Notes: generated from the letters alone by a model not told the origin. A stretch of 64,000 nt of DNA from Xanthocytophaga flava (GCA_030068525.1 JASJOS010000001.1:744001-808000), one strand, 5' to 3'. Numbered from the stretch's first letter, positions 36,533-46,129 are shown. Numbers and translations: made by a program.

Positions 36533-37495
36533 GTGCAATATACTTCTGATGTAGATGCGGCGCGTGCTTTGCAAGAAGCCTACAGCCGGTTAAAAACCGA
36601 AATTTCCAAAGTAGTTATTGGCCAGGATGAAGTAGTGAGATTATTGCTCACAGCCATTTTTTGTCAGGGACACTGTCTGCTGGTAGGAGTGCCGGGGCTG
36701 GCCAAAACGTTATTGATTCAAACTTTATCTTCTGCTCTGGACCTTAATTTTAATCGTATTCAATTTACTCCTGACCTAATGCCTTCTGATATCCTGGGTT
36801 CGGAAACACTGGATCAGGAACGGCACTTCAAATTTATTCAGGGACCTATCTTTGCTAATATCATTCTGGCAGATGAAATTAACCGGACTCCTCCTAAAAC
36901 GCAATCAGCCTTACTGGAAGCCATGCAGGAATATGCGGTAACCATAGCAGGAAAGAAATATCCGCTGGAAAAACCTTTCTTTGTACTGGCAACCCAGAAC
37001 CCGATTGAACAGGAAGGTACCTATCCCCTACCTGAAGCACAGTTGGACCGCTTTATGTTCAATGTAAAGCTGGATTATCCTAAATACCAGTCAGAAGTTG
37101 AGATTGTAAAAAATACTACTTCATCCAGCTCACAAACAATCTCTCATGTAATTAGTGGAGAGGAGATTAAATATTTCCAGACATTGGTACGTAAAGTACC
37201 TGTAACAGACAATGTAGTGGAATATGCCGTAAAGCTGGTTCACAAAACTCGTCCTCAAACAGAACTGGCATCTAATGAAGCCAATCAGTACCTGGAATGG
37301 GGCGCAGGTCCGCGAGCTTCACAGTTTTTGGTGCTGGGAGCCAAATGTAATGCACTATTTATGGGCAAATATTCACCGGATATCGAAGACGTTCAGGCAG
37401 TTGCTATTCCGATTCTTCGTCACCGTGTGGTACGTAACTTCAAAGCTGAAGCTGAAAACGTAACGGTAGATGATATCATCCGAAAACTACTGTAA
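36533..37495 (+). CDS. MoxR-family AAA+ ATPase
   Basis: AAA+ chaperone-like ATPase of 320 residues, starting at GTG 36533. Walker A is VGVPGLAKT (about 53-61), Walker B is IILADEINR, followed by the MoxR-specific TPPKTQSALLEAMQE and VLATQNPIEQEGTYPLPEAQLDRF (sensor 1 and arginine finger region). The C-terminal lid has GPRASQFLVLGAKCNA. MoxR proteins usually work with DUF58 and VWA proteins, but neither follows here. The gene lies alone, after the SurA pair. A terminator with a seven-T run follows. Confidence 0.95.
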   Translation: MQYTSDVDAARALQEAYSRLKTEISKVVIGQDEVVRLLLTAIFCQGHCLLVGVPGLAKTLLIQTLSSALDLNFNRIQFTPDLMPSDILGSETLDQERHFKFIQGPIFANIILADEINRTPPKTQSALLEAMQEYAVTIAGKKYPLEKPFFVLATQNPIEQEGTYPLPEAQLDRFMFNVKLDYPKYQSEVEIVKNTTSSSSQTISHVISGEEIKYFQTLVRKVPVTDNVVEYAVKLVHKTRPQTELASNEANQYLEWGAGPRASQFLVLGAKCNALFMGKYSPDIEDVQAVAIPILRHRVVRNFKAEAENVTVDDIIRKLL

Positions 37496-37523
37496 GTTTT
37501 TAGTAGATACAACTTATATTCTG

Positions 37524-37555
37524 CACCAGGTAAATAAATTGCCTGGTGTTTTTTT
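37524..37555 (+). terminator. Terminator after the MoxR gene
   Basis: CACCAGG/CCTGGTG stem with 11-nt loop followed directly by seven or more T residues. Confidence 0.85.
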
Positions 37556-37735
37556 ATCTGTCTTAAGTTTAGACAGTCAATTAACCGCGTAAAAAACACC
37601 ACAAGACCAGTAATACTTTCCCCAGCGTATATAGACTAAATAGCTACTTTCAGCTAATCTAATGCATTTTTGACAACAGGCATATTATTGTCTCAGGATA
37701 CTATAAAACCAACAGAGAGTAAGCTCTTTAGAAAT

Positions 37736-37966
37736 ATGATACATCCTGAAAATCAAAAAAAACAAGAACCTGCAGAAGCAGAAAGAGATGATCAGTTGAA
37801 ACATAGTAGTCAGCAGATCACGAATCAGAATCAGAAACCGGAGTCAGATCCTACTAGAAAAGAAGATGACCTGGAAAGTGGAGATAATGTGGCTCAACGC
37901 GAAACCGATGCCATGGACGAGACCACAGCCCAAGGGAAACGGTCTATTAGCGATGATGGTTTCTAA
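37736..37966 (+). CDS. Small highly charged hypothetical protein
   Basis: From the ATG at 37736 it encodes 76 residues, almost without hydrophobic residues (Glu, Asp, Lys, Gln, Asn, Ser, Thr), and likely disordered. A TTG at 37670 would extend it by 22 residues. A perfect terminator starts immediately after its stop, which supports real expression. I do not recognise a family. It could be a small stress or regulatory protein, but nothing in the sequence shows this. Confidence 0.5.
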   Translation: MIHPENQKKQEPAEAERDDQLKHSSQQITNQNQKPESDPTRKEDDLESGDNVAQRETDAMDETTAQGKRSISDDGF

Positions 37967-38001
37967 CAAAAAAGACAGGCTCTCACCTGTCTTTTTTGTT
38001 A
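37964..38001. terminator. Bidirectional terminator between the small protein and trmD
   Basis: Perfect 16-bp stem TAACAAAAAAGACAGG/CCTGTCTTTTTTGTTA with a 6-nt loop, between convergent genes. Confidence 0.88.
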
Positions 38002-38013
38002 GCAGCTTTTCTT

Positions 38014-38691
38014 CTATTCATTCAGTAAATCAGGACGCCGGGCTCGGGTTCGTTGCAGCGCTTGTTCATAACGCCAGTCATTGATTTTGGCTTCATGCCC
38101 GGAAAGCAGTACCTCCGGAACAGTCCAGCCTTCAAAGTCTGCCGGACGCGTATAGATAGGAGGTGCCAGCATATCATCCTGAAAAGAATCTGTCAGTGCA
38201 GATGTTTCATCTGAAAGCACACCCGGAAGCAACCGGATCACAGAATCGGAGATCACCGCTGCTGCCAACTCTCCTCCTGACAAAACATAATCTCCAATAC
38301 TAATTTCCTGTGTTACAAAATGTTCCCGTACACGTTCGTCCACACCCTTGTAGTGTCCACACAAAATCAATAAGTTCTCTTTCAGTGACAACCGATTGGC
38401 GATTCTCTGATTCAAACGCTCTCCATCAGGAGTCACATAGATGATCTCGTCATAGGTTCGATCTTTTTGTAACGAACGGATACAGTTTGCGATAGGCTCA
38501 ATCATTAACACCATCCCGGCACCCCCACCAAAAGCATAATCATCTACCTGTTTGTGTTTATAGGTAGTGTAATCCCGCAGATCGTGCACGTTTACAGAAA
38601 CCAGTTCTTTATCCTGTGCCCTTTTCAGAATAGAAGCAGCAAAAAAGCTGTCGAGTAACTGAGGCAAACAGGTAATAATATCAATACGCAT
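38014..38691 (-). CDS. trmD: tRNA (guanine-N1)-methyltransferase TrmD
   Basis: SPOUT-class methyltransferase of 225 residues that makes m1G37 in tRNAs, preventing frameshifting. The trefoil-knot motifs are complete: [29 protein letters not shown] and [15 protein letters not shown], followed by [23 protein letters not shown]. rimM lies 45 bp upstream in the same direction, the usual rimM-trmD pairing, although rpsP and rplS are not adjacent. Confidence 0.98.
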   Translation of the reverse strand: MRIDIITCLPQLLDSFFAASILKRAQDKELVSVNVHDLRDYTTYKHKQVDDYAFGGGAGMVLMIEPIANCIRSLQKDRTYDEIIYVTPDGERLNQRIANRLSLKENLLILCGHYKGVDERVREHFVTQEISIGDYVLSGGELAAAVISDSVIRLLPGVLSDETSALTDSFQDDMLAPPIYTRPADFEGWTVPEVLLSGHEAKINDWRYEQALQRTRARRPDLLNE

Positions 38692-38736
38692 ATATTCTTA
38701 CTTAATAAGACCAGAAGTTAGTATCACTCATTCTAT

Positions 38737-39294
38737 TTATTCCTCTTCATCATCCCCCTTTTCGTCACCTTCGTTCAAAAAGACTTCCAGTAATCCTTCT
38801 GGCAGAGAAACATATACAATCTTCTGTTCATGATCTGCCTTTTTCACAATCTCATCATTTACAGGAATCAGAACCTCTTTTCCCTGATACTTCATCGCCA
38901 GCAAATCATGTCCTGGCATATCATAGATGGCATCTACTTGGCCTAGATCGCCTTTGGCTTCATCTACAATAGTATATCCCATTACCTGATGATAATAAAA
39001 CTGATCGTCTTCCAAATCCGGCAGATTATCCAATGGCAGGAACAATTTATTACCAATCAGAGCTTTTGCGGCATCTATTGTATTCACATCTTCCAGTTTT
39101 ACAATAGCTCTGTTTCCCTGCAGGTTATAGGACTCCATAAAATACGGCACCAGTTGTCCTTTTATCTGGATAAAAAATGAATCCATCTCTTCATACTCAT
39201 CCGGATCATCTACATCCAGCATTATTACCAGTTCGCCTTTTAATCCATGGGTTTTGGCAACATATCCCAATTCAAAGCAATCACGTATTTGCAT
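38737..39294 (-). CDS. rimM: Ribosome maturation factor RimM
   Basis: 16S rRNA processing factor of 185 residues that helps mature the 30S head. The N-terminal RimM domain (FELGYVAKTHGLKGELVIMLDVDDPDEY) and C-terminal PRC barrel (DQFYYHQVMGYTIVDEAKGDLGQVDAIYDMPGHDLLAM...VLIPVNDEIVKKADHEQKIVYVSLPEGLLEVF) are clear. Its first 14 bases overlap the end of the upstream membrane-protein gene, suggesting coupled translation. Confidence 0.97.
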   Translation of the reverse strand: MQIRDCFELGYVAKTHGLKGELVIMLDVDDPDEYEEMDSFFIQIKGQLVPYFMESYNLQGNRAIVKLEDVNTIDAAKALIGNKLFLPLDNLPDLEDDQFYYHQVMGYTIVDEAKGDLGQVDAIYDMPGHDLLAMKYQGKEVLIPVNDEIVKKADHEQKIVYVSLPEGLLEVFLNEGDEKGDDEEE

Positions 39295-40648
39295 GCGTAC
39301 TTCTTTTATTTTGACGTTTTATTTTTTCAATTTTACTAAACACAACATATACCAGCAGAGGTAAAAATCCTACTTTATAACGGGTCAAAGCCCCAAAGTT
39401 GGGTGAAGCAAAAGCCAGTATTACAGCCAGTATTAGGCTATACCACCAGATACTTTGTACGATTAACTGGTAGAGAACTGATTCTGGTTCTTTCTTTTCT
39501 TTTTTCCATGTCCAGAAAAAGGTCAGAAAGTATCCTATACATCCAAGCAACAATACACTATTTTCCAGACTTACACTCAAAACCAGACTAGTATGCGCCT
39601 GCCACGGCATAGGAGCAAACAAACCAGACCACAAAGCTAACGGAAAATGCTGCAAAAAACTTGTAATAACAGGTTGCAAGCCTGAAAAAATAATAAAAGT
39701 GCCCGAACTGGAAGCTTGGACTGTGGCATTATGGTTTTGCACAATAGATTCCAGCAGGGATTGTCCAGTCAGAAAGGTATATCCTAAAGGCACCAGATTA
39801 AAGATACCCGTAAAACACAGAAAATAGACTGCTTTCATGATTCTAAAACCAGTTGTACGCAAAACAGAGCAAATACATAATGTACTGCCTAACGCCACCA
39901 AAGCCACCACTAATACACCCGCATAGTAAAACTTCATTTGCCACAACACATAGAATGAAATTCCAAACCAGAATACATCCTGTATTCTCAGCTTTTTTAG
40001 TAAATCTTCCCATTTTGGAATTCTAGTATCAGTTGTGTGCAGCATCTGTAAGACAATTCCAATGATACAACAGAGACAGGCCACAGCAATAGATTCTTTT
40101 AATACTCCACTACTCCAGAATACAACTGTTGGAAAAAAGAGGAAGGCAATACAGGCACTTAGCCGGGTATCCGGGAAATACCGAACCAATTGGTTAGCCA
40201 GCTTCCATAATCCGTAAAAACTTAGTAGAGAACAATACACACCTGTAATACAGTAATTATGAAAGGTGAATAAGTTAATCAGACTCAAAACCTTTGCCAT
40301 AAAGAAAGCTCTTGGCTGGTCTGCCAGATCCAGTATTACATAATGTTGTGCATGTGCCGTATTATTCAGCAATAATACACGTAGATAGTCAACAGGACTG
40401 CGGAATGCAAGTTTATTTAGCAGAACTGATTCATCAAACAACAACCAGGTATCACCTTTATAGGGATAGTAATAGAGATAAAGAATCCCTACTACACATC
40501 CTGCCAGTAACTTTATTCCTACAGCAGGCCAGAACCATTTTTTCAAAGGTACATCAACTAGCTGTTTAGACCACTGAATGAGCAGATAAGCTACCAATGG
40601 CAGATGGATCAGGAAAGGAATAAGAGGTTTAATTATAGTAAATAACAA
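39281..40648 (-). CDS. Polytopic membrane protein, GT-C-like (hypothetical)
   Basis: Protein of 455 residues with about ten or eleven hydrophobic helices. The arrangement of a first extracytoplasmic loop with KGDTWLLFDES and LDLADQPRAFFMAKVLSLINLFTFHNYC, and the segment FLFFPTVVFWSSGVLKESIAVACLC, resembles membrane glycosyltransferase-like proteins (GT-C or EpsG-like) common in Bacteroidota. No family can be named with confidence. It overlaps the rimM start by 14 bp, so the two are probably one transcript. A basic C-terminal tail (IEKIKRQNKRS) is cytoplasmic by charge. Confidence 0.7.
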   Translation of the reverse strand: MLFTIIKPLIPFLIHLPLVAYLLIQWSKQLVDVPLKKWFWPAVGIKLLAGCVVGILYLYYYPYKGDTWLLFDESVLLNKLAFRSPVDYLRVLLLNNTAHAQHYVILDLADQPRAFFMAKVLSLINLFTFHNYCITGVYCSLLSFYGLWKLANQLVRYFPDTRLSACIAFLFFPTVVFWSSGVLKESIAVACLCCIIGIVLQMLHTTDTRIPKWEDLLKKLRIQDVFWFGISFYVLWQMKFYYAGVLVVALVALGSTLCICSVLRTTGFRIMKAVYFLCFTGIFNLVPLGYTFLTGQSLLESIVQNHNATVQASSSGTFIIFSGLQPVITSFLQHFPLALWSGLFAPMPWQAHTSLVLSVSLENSVLLLGCIGYFLTFFWTWKKEKKEPESVLYQLIVQSIWWYSLILAVILAFASPNFGALTRYKVGFLPLLVYVVFSKIEKIKRQNKRSTHANT

Positions 40649-40787
40649 GGGAATGAATTAATGTACGGGGTTTATTGTTTCCTTACAAGGAGTTAAAATT
40701 AGTATCCTCTTCACGGAAGGACAAATTCTTTGTAAAAGATTCTGCGTATAGACACAGAAAAGAATTTACTTCCTGCAAATCTTGGTG

Positions 40788-40795
40788 TAATTTTG
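40788..40795 (+). promoter_or_regulatory. Probable -7 element for rlmN
   Basis: TAATTTTG fits TAnnTTTG and lies just 5 bp before the rlmN ATG at 40801, implying a very short or absent leader and supporting that start over the upstream in-frame one. Confidence 0.4.
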
Positions 40796-40800
40796 CAAGT

Positions 40801-41880
40801 ATGGAAATAGAAACAGCAAAGCCTGTGGTACAGGTTGTGAAAAAAGATATTCGGAAACTGGCCTTGTCAGACATTAAAACCTTTCTGACTTCTCAGGGAG
40901 AGCAGGGATTTCGTGCCAAACAAATTCATGAATGGCTATGGAAGAAGTCTGCTACCCGTTTTGATCAGATGACTAACTTGTCTGTACCCTTGCGCAATTT
41001 GCTTGATGAGCATTTTGTAATCAATTCTATTTCTGTTGATAAAAAACAGGTTAGTAGTGATCAGACTATCAAATCAGCATTTCGCCTGTATGATAGTCAT
41101 CTGGTTGAAGGGGTACTGATTCCAGCAGATGATCGTATGACAGCCTGTGTATCCAGCCAGGTAGGTTGTTCACTGACCTGCAAGTTTTGCGCTACTGGCT
41201 ATATGGATCGCAAACGAAATCTGGATGCAGCAGAAATTTATGATCAGGTAGTAGCCATACGCAATCAGGCAGAAGAACATTACCAGACACCTCTGACCAA
41301 TATTGTGTATATGGGTATGGGTGAACCGCTGCTCAATTATGCCAATGTGATTGAATCTATTGAAAGAATCACATCTCCGGATGGATTAAACATGTCACCC
41401 AAGCGCATCACTGTTTCCACAGCAGGTATTGCGAAAATGATTAAAAAACTGGGCGATGACGAAGTAAAATTCCGTCTGGCATTGTCACTACATGCAGCAA
41501 ATGATGTCAAGCGCGACCAGATTATGCCTATCAATGAAAGCAATACGTTGGAGGCACTGAAAGAAGCCTTAATGTACTTCTATAAAAAAACGGGCACCCG
41601 GGTGACTTATGAATACATTGTATTCCATAACTTCAATGACTCAATTCAGGATGCCAGAGAATTGTATGAGTTTACCAAACATACCCCTTGCAAGGTAAAT
41701 ATCATTGAATATAACCCTATTGCAGAAGCCAACTATGTGAATGCCGAAGGTGATAAGATTGCTCAGTTTGGTAAGTTCTTAGAAGATAAGGGTGTGGTGG
41801 TCAATATTCGTCGGAGTCGTGGCAAAGACATTGATGCTGCCTGTGGTCAATTGGCAGGGAAGGATAAGCAGGTAGCTTAG
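40801..41880 (+). CDS. rlmN: 23S rRNA (adenine2503-C2)/tRNA (adenine37-C2)-methyltransferase RlmN
   Basis: Radical SAM enzyme of 359 residues that methylates C2 of A2503 in 23S rRNA. I choose the ATG at 40801, since the frame upstream to 40675 is non-homologous and contains the likely promoter box. The iron-sulfur cluster motif CSLTCKFC gives Cys123, Cys127 and Cys130. MGMGEPLLNYANV, RITVSTAGIAKMIKKLGDD and the C-terminal IDAACGQL, with the second catalytic cysteine, are all present. It is followed by repeat copy C. Confidence 0.97.
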   Translation: MEIETAKPVVQVVKKDIRKLALSDIKTFLTSQGEQGFRAKQIHEWLWKKSATRFDQMTNLSVPLRNLLDEHFVINSISVDKKQVSSDQTIKSAFRLYDSHLVEGVLIPADDRMTACVSSQVGCSLTCKFCATGYMDRKRNLDAAEIYDQVVAIRNQAEEHYQTPLTNIVYMGMGEPLLNYANVIESIERITSPDGLNMSPKRITVSTAGIAKMIKKLGDDEVKFRLALSLHAANDVKRDQIMPINESNTLEALKEALMYFYKKTGTRVTYEYIVFHNFNDSIQDARELYEFTKHTPCKVNIIEYNPIAEANYVNAEGDKIAQFGKFLEDKGVVVNIRRSRGKDIDAACGQLAGKDKQVA

Positions 41881-41994
41881 TCGGTAGTCAGGATTGCAAT
41901 GTGTTTGTTGATTACTTTCGATTAGAATCTTTTCTTTCTACTTATATATAGTTTCTGACTACTTCTTCCAGTATAAGTTCATAGCCCAGAACAT

Positions 41995-42225
41995 TGTTAT
42001 TCCTACCGCATGTTACTTTCTTTGCTTGCCCAAAGAAAGGGGCACCAAATGAGAATTTGGTGAGCCAGATTTGTGTGTTTGTAAAGAAAAGGCACTTTCT
42101 GCCGAACCTCCTGCCCACAAAGCCATGGGCTTTCCTCGCGGCAGAAAGAAGGCCAACACACAGATACAGCCTTTCGCGATTAAAGGAAGAATTACTCTCT
42201 TTGTAACATTTTCTCTTTTTGCTTA
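41995..42225 (+). repeat. Interspersed structured repeat, copy C (core only)
   Basis: The shortest copy, without the terminator-like arm, between the convergent rlmN and YeiH-like genes. H1 is CTTTCTTTG-CTTGCC-CAAAGAAAG (42016-42039). H2 is ACCAAAT-GAGA-ATTTGGT (42044-42061), which differs from the other copies by a paired C-G to T-A change. The long stem CTTTCTGCCG/CGGCAGAAAG (42095-42104 with 42139-42148) encloses a small hairpin AAAGCC/GGCTTT (42119-42133). The end is ACTCTCTTTGTAACA near 42207. Confidence 0.82.
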
Positions 42226-42246
42226 ACACAACATGAGTAAACCTCG

Positions 42247-43185
42247 TTATCCTCCATTTAGGATAACCCAAAGAGATATAACTGAGATTACCAGCCATAG
42301 AATTATACCTAGCGTCAGTGGCTTCCAACCAATCTGTTTCATATCCTGTAAGGATATTCCTGCTCCAATCAGAAATAAGGCGGCAGTTAAACCAGCTTTG
42401 GCAGTTGAGGTTATAGTATGACTATATGGATGTATTTGAGACAAATAACTATTTAGTAACATCATTGCTATAAATCCTCCAATAAACCAGGGTATTGTAA
42501 TCTTCTTTTCTTTATTGTGAAATACCAAGCTACTAATCAAAGCAACAGGTATAATCCACAAGGCTCTGGCTAGTTTGACTGTTGTGGCTACTTGTAGGGC
42601 TTCTGTTCCAAAGTTACTGGCTGCACCTACCACTGAACTGGTATCATGAATGGCAATAGCTGCCCATAAACCAAACTGGTGTTGTGACATATGTAAGGTA
42701 TGACCAACTATCGGGAATAACACCAATGCTACTGCATTAAGCAGAAAGACAGTACCCAAAGCAACTGAAACTTCTCTCTCGGATGCATTGACCACAGGTG
42801 CAATAGCCGCAATCGCACTCCCACCACAGATAGCAGTACCTGAAGCAACCAGATGGGATGTCTTACGGGTCAGATGCAAAGCTGTTCCAAGTACTAATCC
42901 CAGCACAAGTGTCAGGATTATAGAGAAAAGGGTTAGTCCCAGGCCTTCATGGGCATTTTCAATAACAGAAGACACATTTACTCCTAAGCCCAGTCCCACA
43001 ACTGAGAGTTTAAGCAAGCTCTGTGACCAGGAATGAGTATAACGAGCAAAAGGATTTCCAAAGAAATGAGTTAACAGAAACCCTGTACACAAAGCAACCG
43101 GAGGGGTGACTACAGGTAATAGACAACATCCAAAAAGAACAAAAAACAGAAACTTGCGATAAGGATCAGAAAGATGACTAATCAT
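42247..43185 (-). CDS. YeiH-family putative sulfate exporter (UPF0324)
   Basis: Inner-membrane protein of 312 residues with about nine or ten helices. The family pattern is clear: LLKLSVVGLGLGVNVSSV, SHLVASGTAICGGSAIAAIAPVV (the central conserved motif), ALVLFPIVGHTLHMSQHQFGLWAAIAIHDTSSVVGAA, and the closing LTLGIILWLVISVISL. The family is annotated as a putative sulfate exporter, but the substrate is not firmly shown. It is monocistronic. Confidence 0.92.
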   Translation of the reverse strand: MISHLSDPYRKFLFFVLFGCCLLPVVTPPVALCTGFLLTHFFGNPFARYTHSWSQSLLKLSVVGLGLGVNVSSVIENAHEGLGLTLFSIILTLVLGLVLGTALHLTRKTSHLVASGTAICGGSAIAAIAPVVNASEREVSVALGTVFLLNAVALVLFPIVGHTLHMSQHQFGLWAAIAIHDTSSVVGAASNFGTEALQVATTVKLARALWIIPVALISSLVFHNKEKKITIPWFIGGFIAMMLLNSYLSQIHPYSHTITSTAKAGLTAALFLIGAGISLQDMKQIGWKPLTLGIILWLVISVISLWVILNGG

Positions 43186-43440
43186 ATTGTAATAGACTTG
43201 ATTTGTTGTACAAACCTAGTTTATTACCTGACGTCCGGCCAATCACAATGTCTTATCCACTATTACTTTTGGTTATAGCAAAATGTTATATCATCAATAT
43301 TTCTTGTCAGCAAGGTATACTCTTTTAGAGCTGTAGAATAAATTATGTTGACGCGATAAACAAATTGATAGGGAAACCTCGTTATAATACATATATTTAT
43401 AGGCTCAGAATCCGTACAGAGAAAAAAGTATTGACTTCGA

Positions 43441-43944
43441 ATGAAAACAAACAAATTTTTGCGCATTTGCATCATTGTATTGCTGGTAGTGATTAATGTT
43501 GGCTGTGATCAGGTTTCCAAATCCATTGTGAGAAAGAACATTGATGCATATGAACATATTGAACTGATCGATGATAATCTGATTCTTACTAAAGTTGAAA
43601 ATACAGGAGCATTTCTAAGTGCAGGTGGTACATTGCCCGAACCTATCCGCAATGTATTGTTATCACTAGTACCAGCATTAGTTCTGGCTGGAGCTTTAAG
43701 CTACGCATTCTTTAATCAATCTCTCAAAACCAGCGTCTTAATCGGACTTTGCTTTATCATTGGTGGCGGCATCGGCAATGTATTTGACCGTATCAAGTAC
43801 GGTTCTGTCACTGACTTTCTACATATTCAGCTGGGTTGGTTTGAAACAGGTATCTTCAACATGGCAGATGTATCCATTATGATTGGGTTTTGTTTGTTGT
43901 TATTGCAATACTTCCGTAAATCAGAGATCCCACAGGAAAATTAA
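43441..43944 (+). CDS. lspA: Lipoprotein signal peptidase (signal peptidase II)
   Basis: Inner-membrane aspartyl protease of 167 residues that cleaves prolipoprotein signal peptides after diacylglyceryl transfer. Four membrane helices and the conserved boxes are visible: NVGCDQVSK, ENTGAFLS, GGGIGNVFDRIKYGSVTDFLHI and FNMADVSI; the two catalytic aspartates lie in NVFDR and FNMAD. Its TAA stop directly abuts the stop codon of the convergent HEAT-repeat gene, with no base between. Confidence 0.96.
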   Translation: MKTNKFLRICIIVLLVVINVGCDQVSKSIVRKNIDAYEHIELIDDNLILTKVENTGAFLSAGGTLPEPIRNVLLSLVPALVLAGALSYAFFNQSLKTSVLIGLCFIIGGGIGNVFDRIKYGSVTDFLHIQLGWFETGIFNMADVSIMIGFCLLLLQYFRKSEIPQEN

Positions 43945-45993
43945 TCAAAGCGCTTTTTCTATTTCCATTATCATTCTGCGCAAATGTTTTTTATCCCTAC
44001 TGCGAAATATGGGCTGAGATGATTTCGTAAAATCATTTCGTTGAATAGCTTTAAGGAAAGCCAGATCTGTTTGATTGGGAACAGAAACCAAATACATTGG
44101 ATATTGATACAACAGTATAGTATAATCAATTTCTAGAGGAGTACATGTATCATTGGAATTATCACATCTGTAAGCAAACCGAGTAATTCCAGAACTGGTT
44201 TCAATACGATAATCGGGTATCTGCAAATAGTTACCTAGCAATCTCTGCACAGAGTTATTTATACTATCAATTTCAACTTTCGTATTGTTTCTTTTAGCAT
44301 CATATTTCATGTCTGCTCTTAAAACATACTCATATTGTGGCTTCGTTGTTCTTTTTTCAACCAACTCGATTGTATTCAAAATACGAACTACAGCCTTAAT
44401 ATCAGCCACCTCATACTGTTGTTCTTTCAGAAATATGCTCGCACTATCTTCAAGTCTCGTTTCCAACTGACGTTTAATTGTAAATAATCTCGGATTCTTA
44501 GTGTAGGTTGAATCCAACCCATAATATGCATAGATCACCTTTCGAAATGTATTTGTGGCATTTACAGACTTGATACGTCGTAATGCTATGAGGTATTCTA
44601 TAATAGTAAAATTATACACACCCATTGTATCCCATTTCATAGCCAATTTCTCTAGCCTTGAGATCATAAACCCTTCCAATTCTTTGGACTTATTCTTCGC
44701 CAGAAAACGTGCTGCATAAAAGAGGATATTGACATTCGTTTCATGTTTCTCAATAAAAGCAAATAACTCAGAATAAACATCAAGTTTACATCTTTCAATA
44801 GTATAACAGACTTCGCTTATATCCTGTATCTTGCCTTTTCTTAAATGTTCTATCATATATTTATCCAGATCTGGCTCTCTAAACTGATAAAGGGCGTTCA
44901 CAGCAGCCAAGAATATCTCTTCATCTTCATTATTCAGGCATGCTCTTATCCTAGGGATAGCAGGTAAGTAATGAAGATCTGCCAGAAGTACTATGATCTC
45001 TTTATTCATTTCTGATACACGGTAACCATAACTTGTTGAATCTTTTTGTTTGGATATCCGGTAACTATTATCCAGTATCCTAGTCAAAAATGGTTCTATT
45101 ATAGTAGAGTTTTCGTTCTGTAGAATTTCATTAACAGCAGTTGCCTGAATAATGATTTGTGAATCTTCTATCATTTGTTTCAATAAAGGCAAAGCAGAGT
45201 CTTTCTTAATTTCTCTTAAATGCAAACTCAACGCATAACGGCTATCTGGTTGTGTATTTTTCAAAACCTTAGTAAAAACAGGATACCCTGAGCGACTTCC
45301 ACAAATATCCAATTTCATTAAAGATTGATAGGGCTTAGCAGAGGTATCTGAAATAGAAAGATCCAATTGGGTCAAGACTTTTTTCACATAATCATAATTC
45401 ACCTTATTACTCTCCTGATAATAAACTGCTTCCTGAATAAATTCGCTAAAACCTGTATAGGATTCAGAATAATTGTATTGAAAGAAATCATCTACATGAC
45501 AATACACACTATCATTCTTAACAGTCATTTTACCTATTTGATTAGGCCATACGGCATAAGCGGCTTTTGTTTTTATTGCATCTACAAAATATTTCATATA
45601 GCTATCTTCCATTTTGCTTATATAAAATTCATCGAAGCTAATCTCTTCATCAGATCTGTGTACCTGATTTAAAAACAAAATGTATTTCTCTCCCTTTTTT
45701 TGTACTCCTGATCGCTTTGGAAATACATACCAATCAGGATATACTGTAATCCAAATAGTATCCGCGATATCTTTCCCTTTGAATACTTGTATGAGTTTTA
45801 TCTGGGTACACCATGTACTGTCTTGCAGAACTTCTCCCAATACAATAAGATCAGATTCTGCTATCATATCCTTCCACAAAAAAAAATGATCATCCCACTG
45901 CCATACAGGTTTAAGAGTGTCCGTTTTGGATTGCGAGTTTGTGAAGTTTGATATCAGAAAAGCTAAAATGATAAGGATTCTCACTTTTTTCAT
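43945..45993 (-). CDS. Secreted HEAT-repeat protein, function unknown
   Basis: Protein of 682 residues with a signal peptide (KVRILIILAFLISNFTNSQ). Residues about 35-130 have beta-rich character like an NTR/TIMP-like module (ESDLIVLGEVLQDSTWCTQIKLIQVFKGKDIADTIWITV). Residues about 210-480 show repeated helical pairs of HEAT type, for example LPAIPRIRACLNNEDEEIFLAAVNALYQFREPDLDKYMIEHLRKGK and SKELEGFMISRLEKLAM. The C-terminal domain is unrecognised. Role unknown; HEAT units suggest protein-protein contact in the periplasm or outside the cell. No terminator separates it from lspA. Confidence 0.75.
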   Translation of the reverse strand: MKKVRILIILAFLISNFTNSQSKTDTLKPVWQWDDHFFLWKDMIAESDLIVLGEVLQDSTWCTQIKLIQVFKGKDIADTIWITVYPDWYVFPKRSGVQKKGEKYILFLNQVHRSDEEISFDEFYISKMEDSYMKYFVDAIKTKAAYAVWPNQIGKMTVKNDSVYCHVDDFFQYNYSESYTGFSEFIQEAVYYQESNKVNYDYVKKVLTQLDLSISDTSAKPYQSLMKLDICGSRSGYPVFTKVLKNTQPDSRYALSLHLREIKKDSALPLLKQMIEDSQIIIQATAVNEILQNENSTIIEPFLTRILDNSYRISKQKDSTSYGYRVSEMNKEIIVLLADLHYLPAIPRIRACLNNEDEEIFLAAVNALYQFREPDLDKYMIEHLRKGKIQDISEVCYTIERCKLDVYSELFAFIEKHETNVNILFYAARFLAKNKSKELEGFMISRLEKLAMKWDTMGVYNFTIIEYLIALRRIKSVNATNTFRKVIYAYYGLDSTYTKNPRLFTIKRQLETRLEDSASIFLKEQQYEVADIKAVVRILNTIELVEKRTTKPQYEYVLRADMKYDAKRNNTKVEIDSINNSVQRLLGNYLQIPDYRIETSSGITRFAYRCDNSNDTCTPLEIDYTILLYQYPMYLVSVPNQTDLAFLKAIQRNDFTKSSQPIFRSRDKKHLRRMIMEIEKAL

Positions 45994-46129
45994 AGTATAG
46001 ACTTAAGGACGGCATACTTGAATATACTGCGAAATCGTGCCTCTAATACTGTACCAATCTTGCGAATAATCCATTATATGTTGGTATCATTTTCTTCTTT
46101 CTCTCAAGGGCATATTTTTTTTACATACA

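Noticed and set aside
40675-40800. 42-residue N-terminal extension of RlmN
   Set aside because: Not part of the family, and a likely -7 promoter box lies in it at 40788-40795.
41942-42328. Open frames through repeat copy C, including one with an ACPKKGAPNENLVSQICV segment
   Set aside because: A related segment in copy D (FFACPKNRAPNESLVSQICV) meets a stop at once; changes fall in structural pairs and not at third codon positions.
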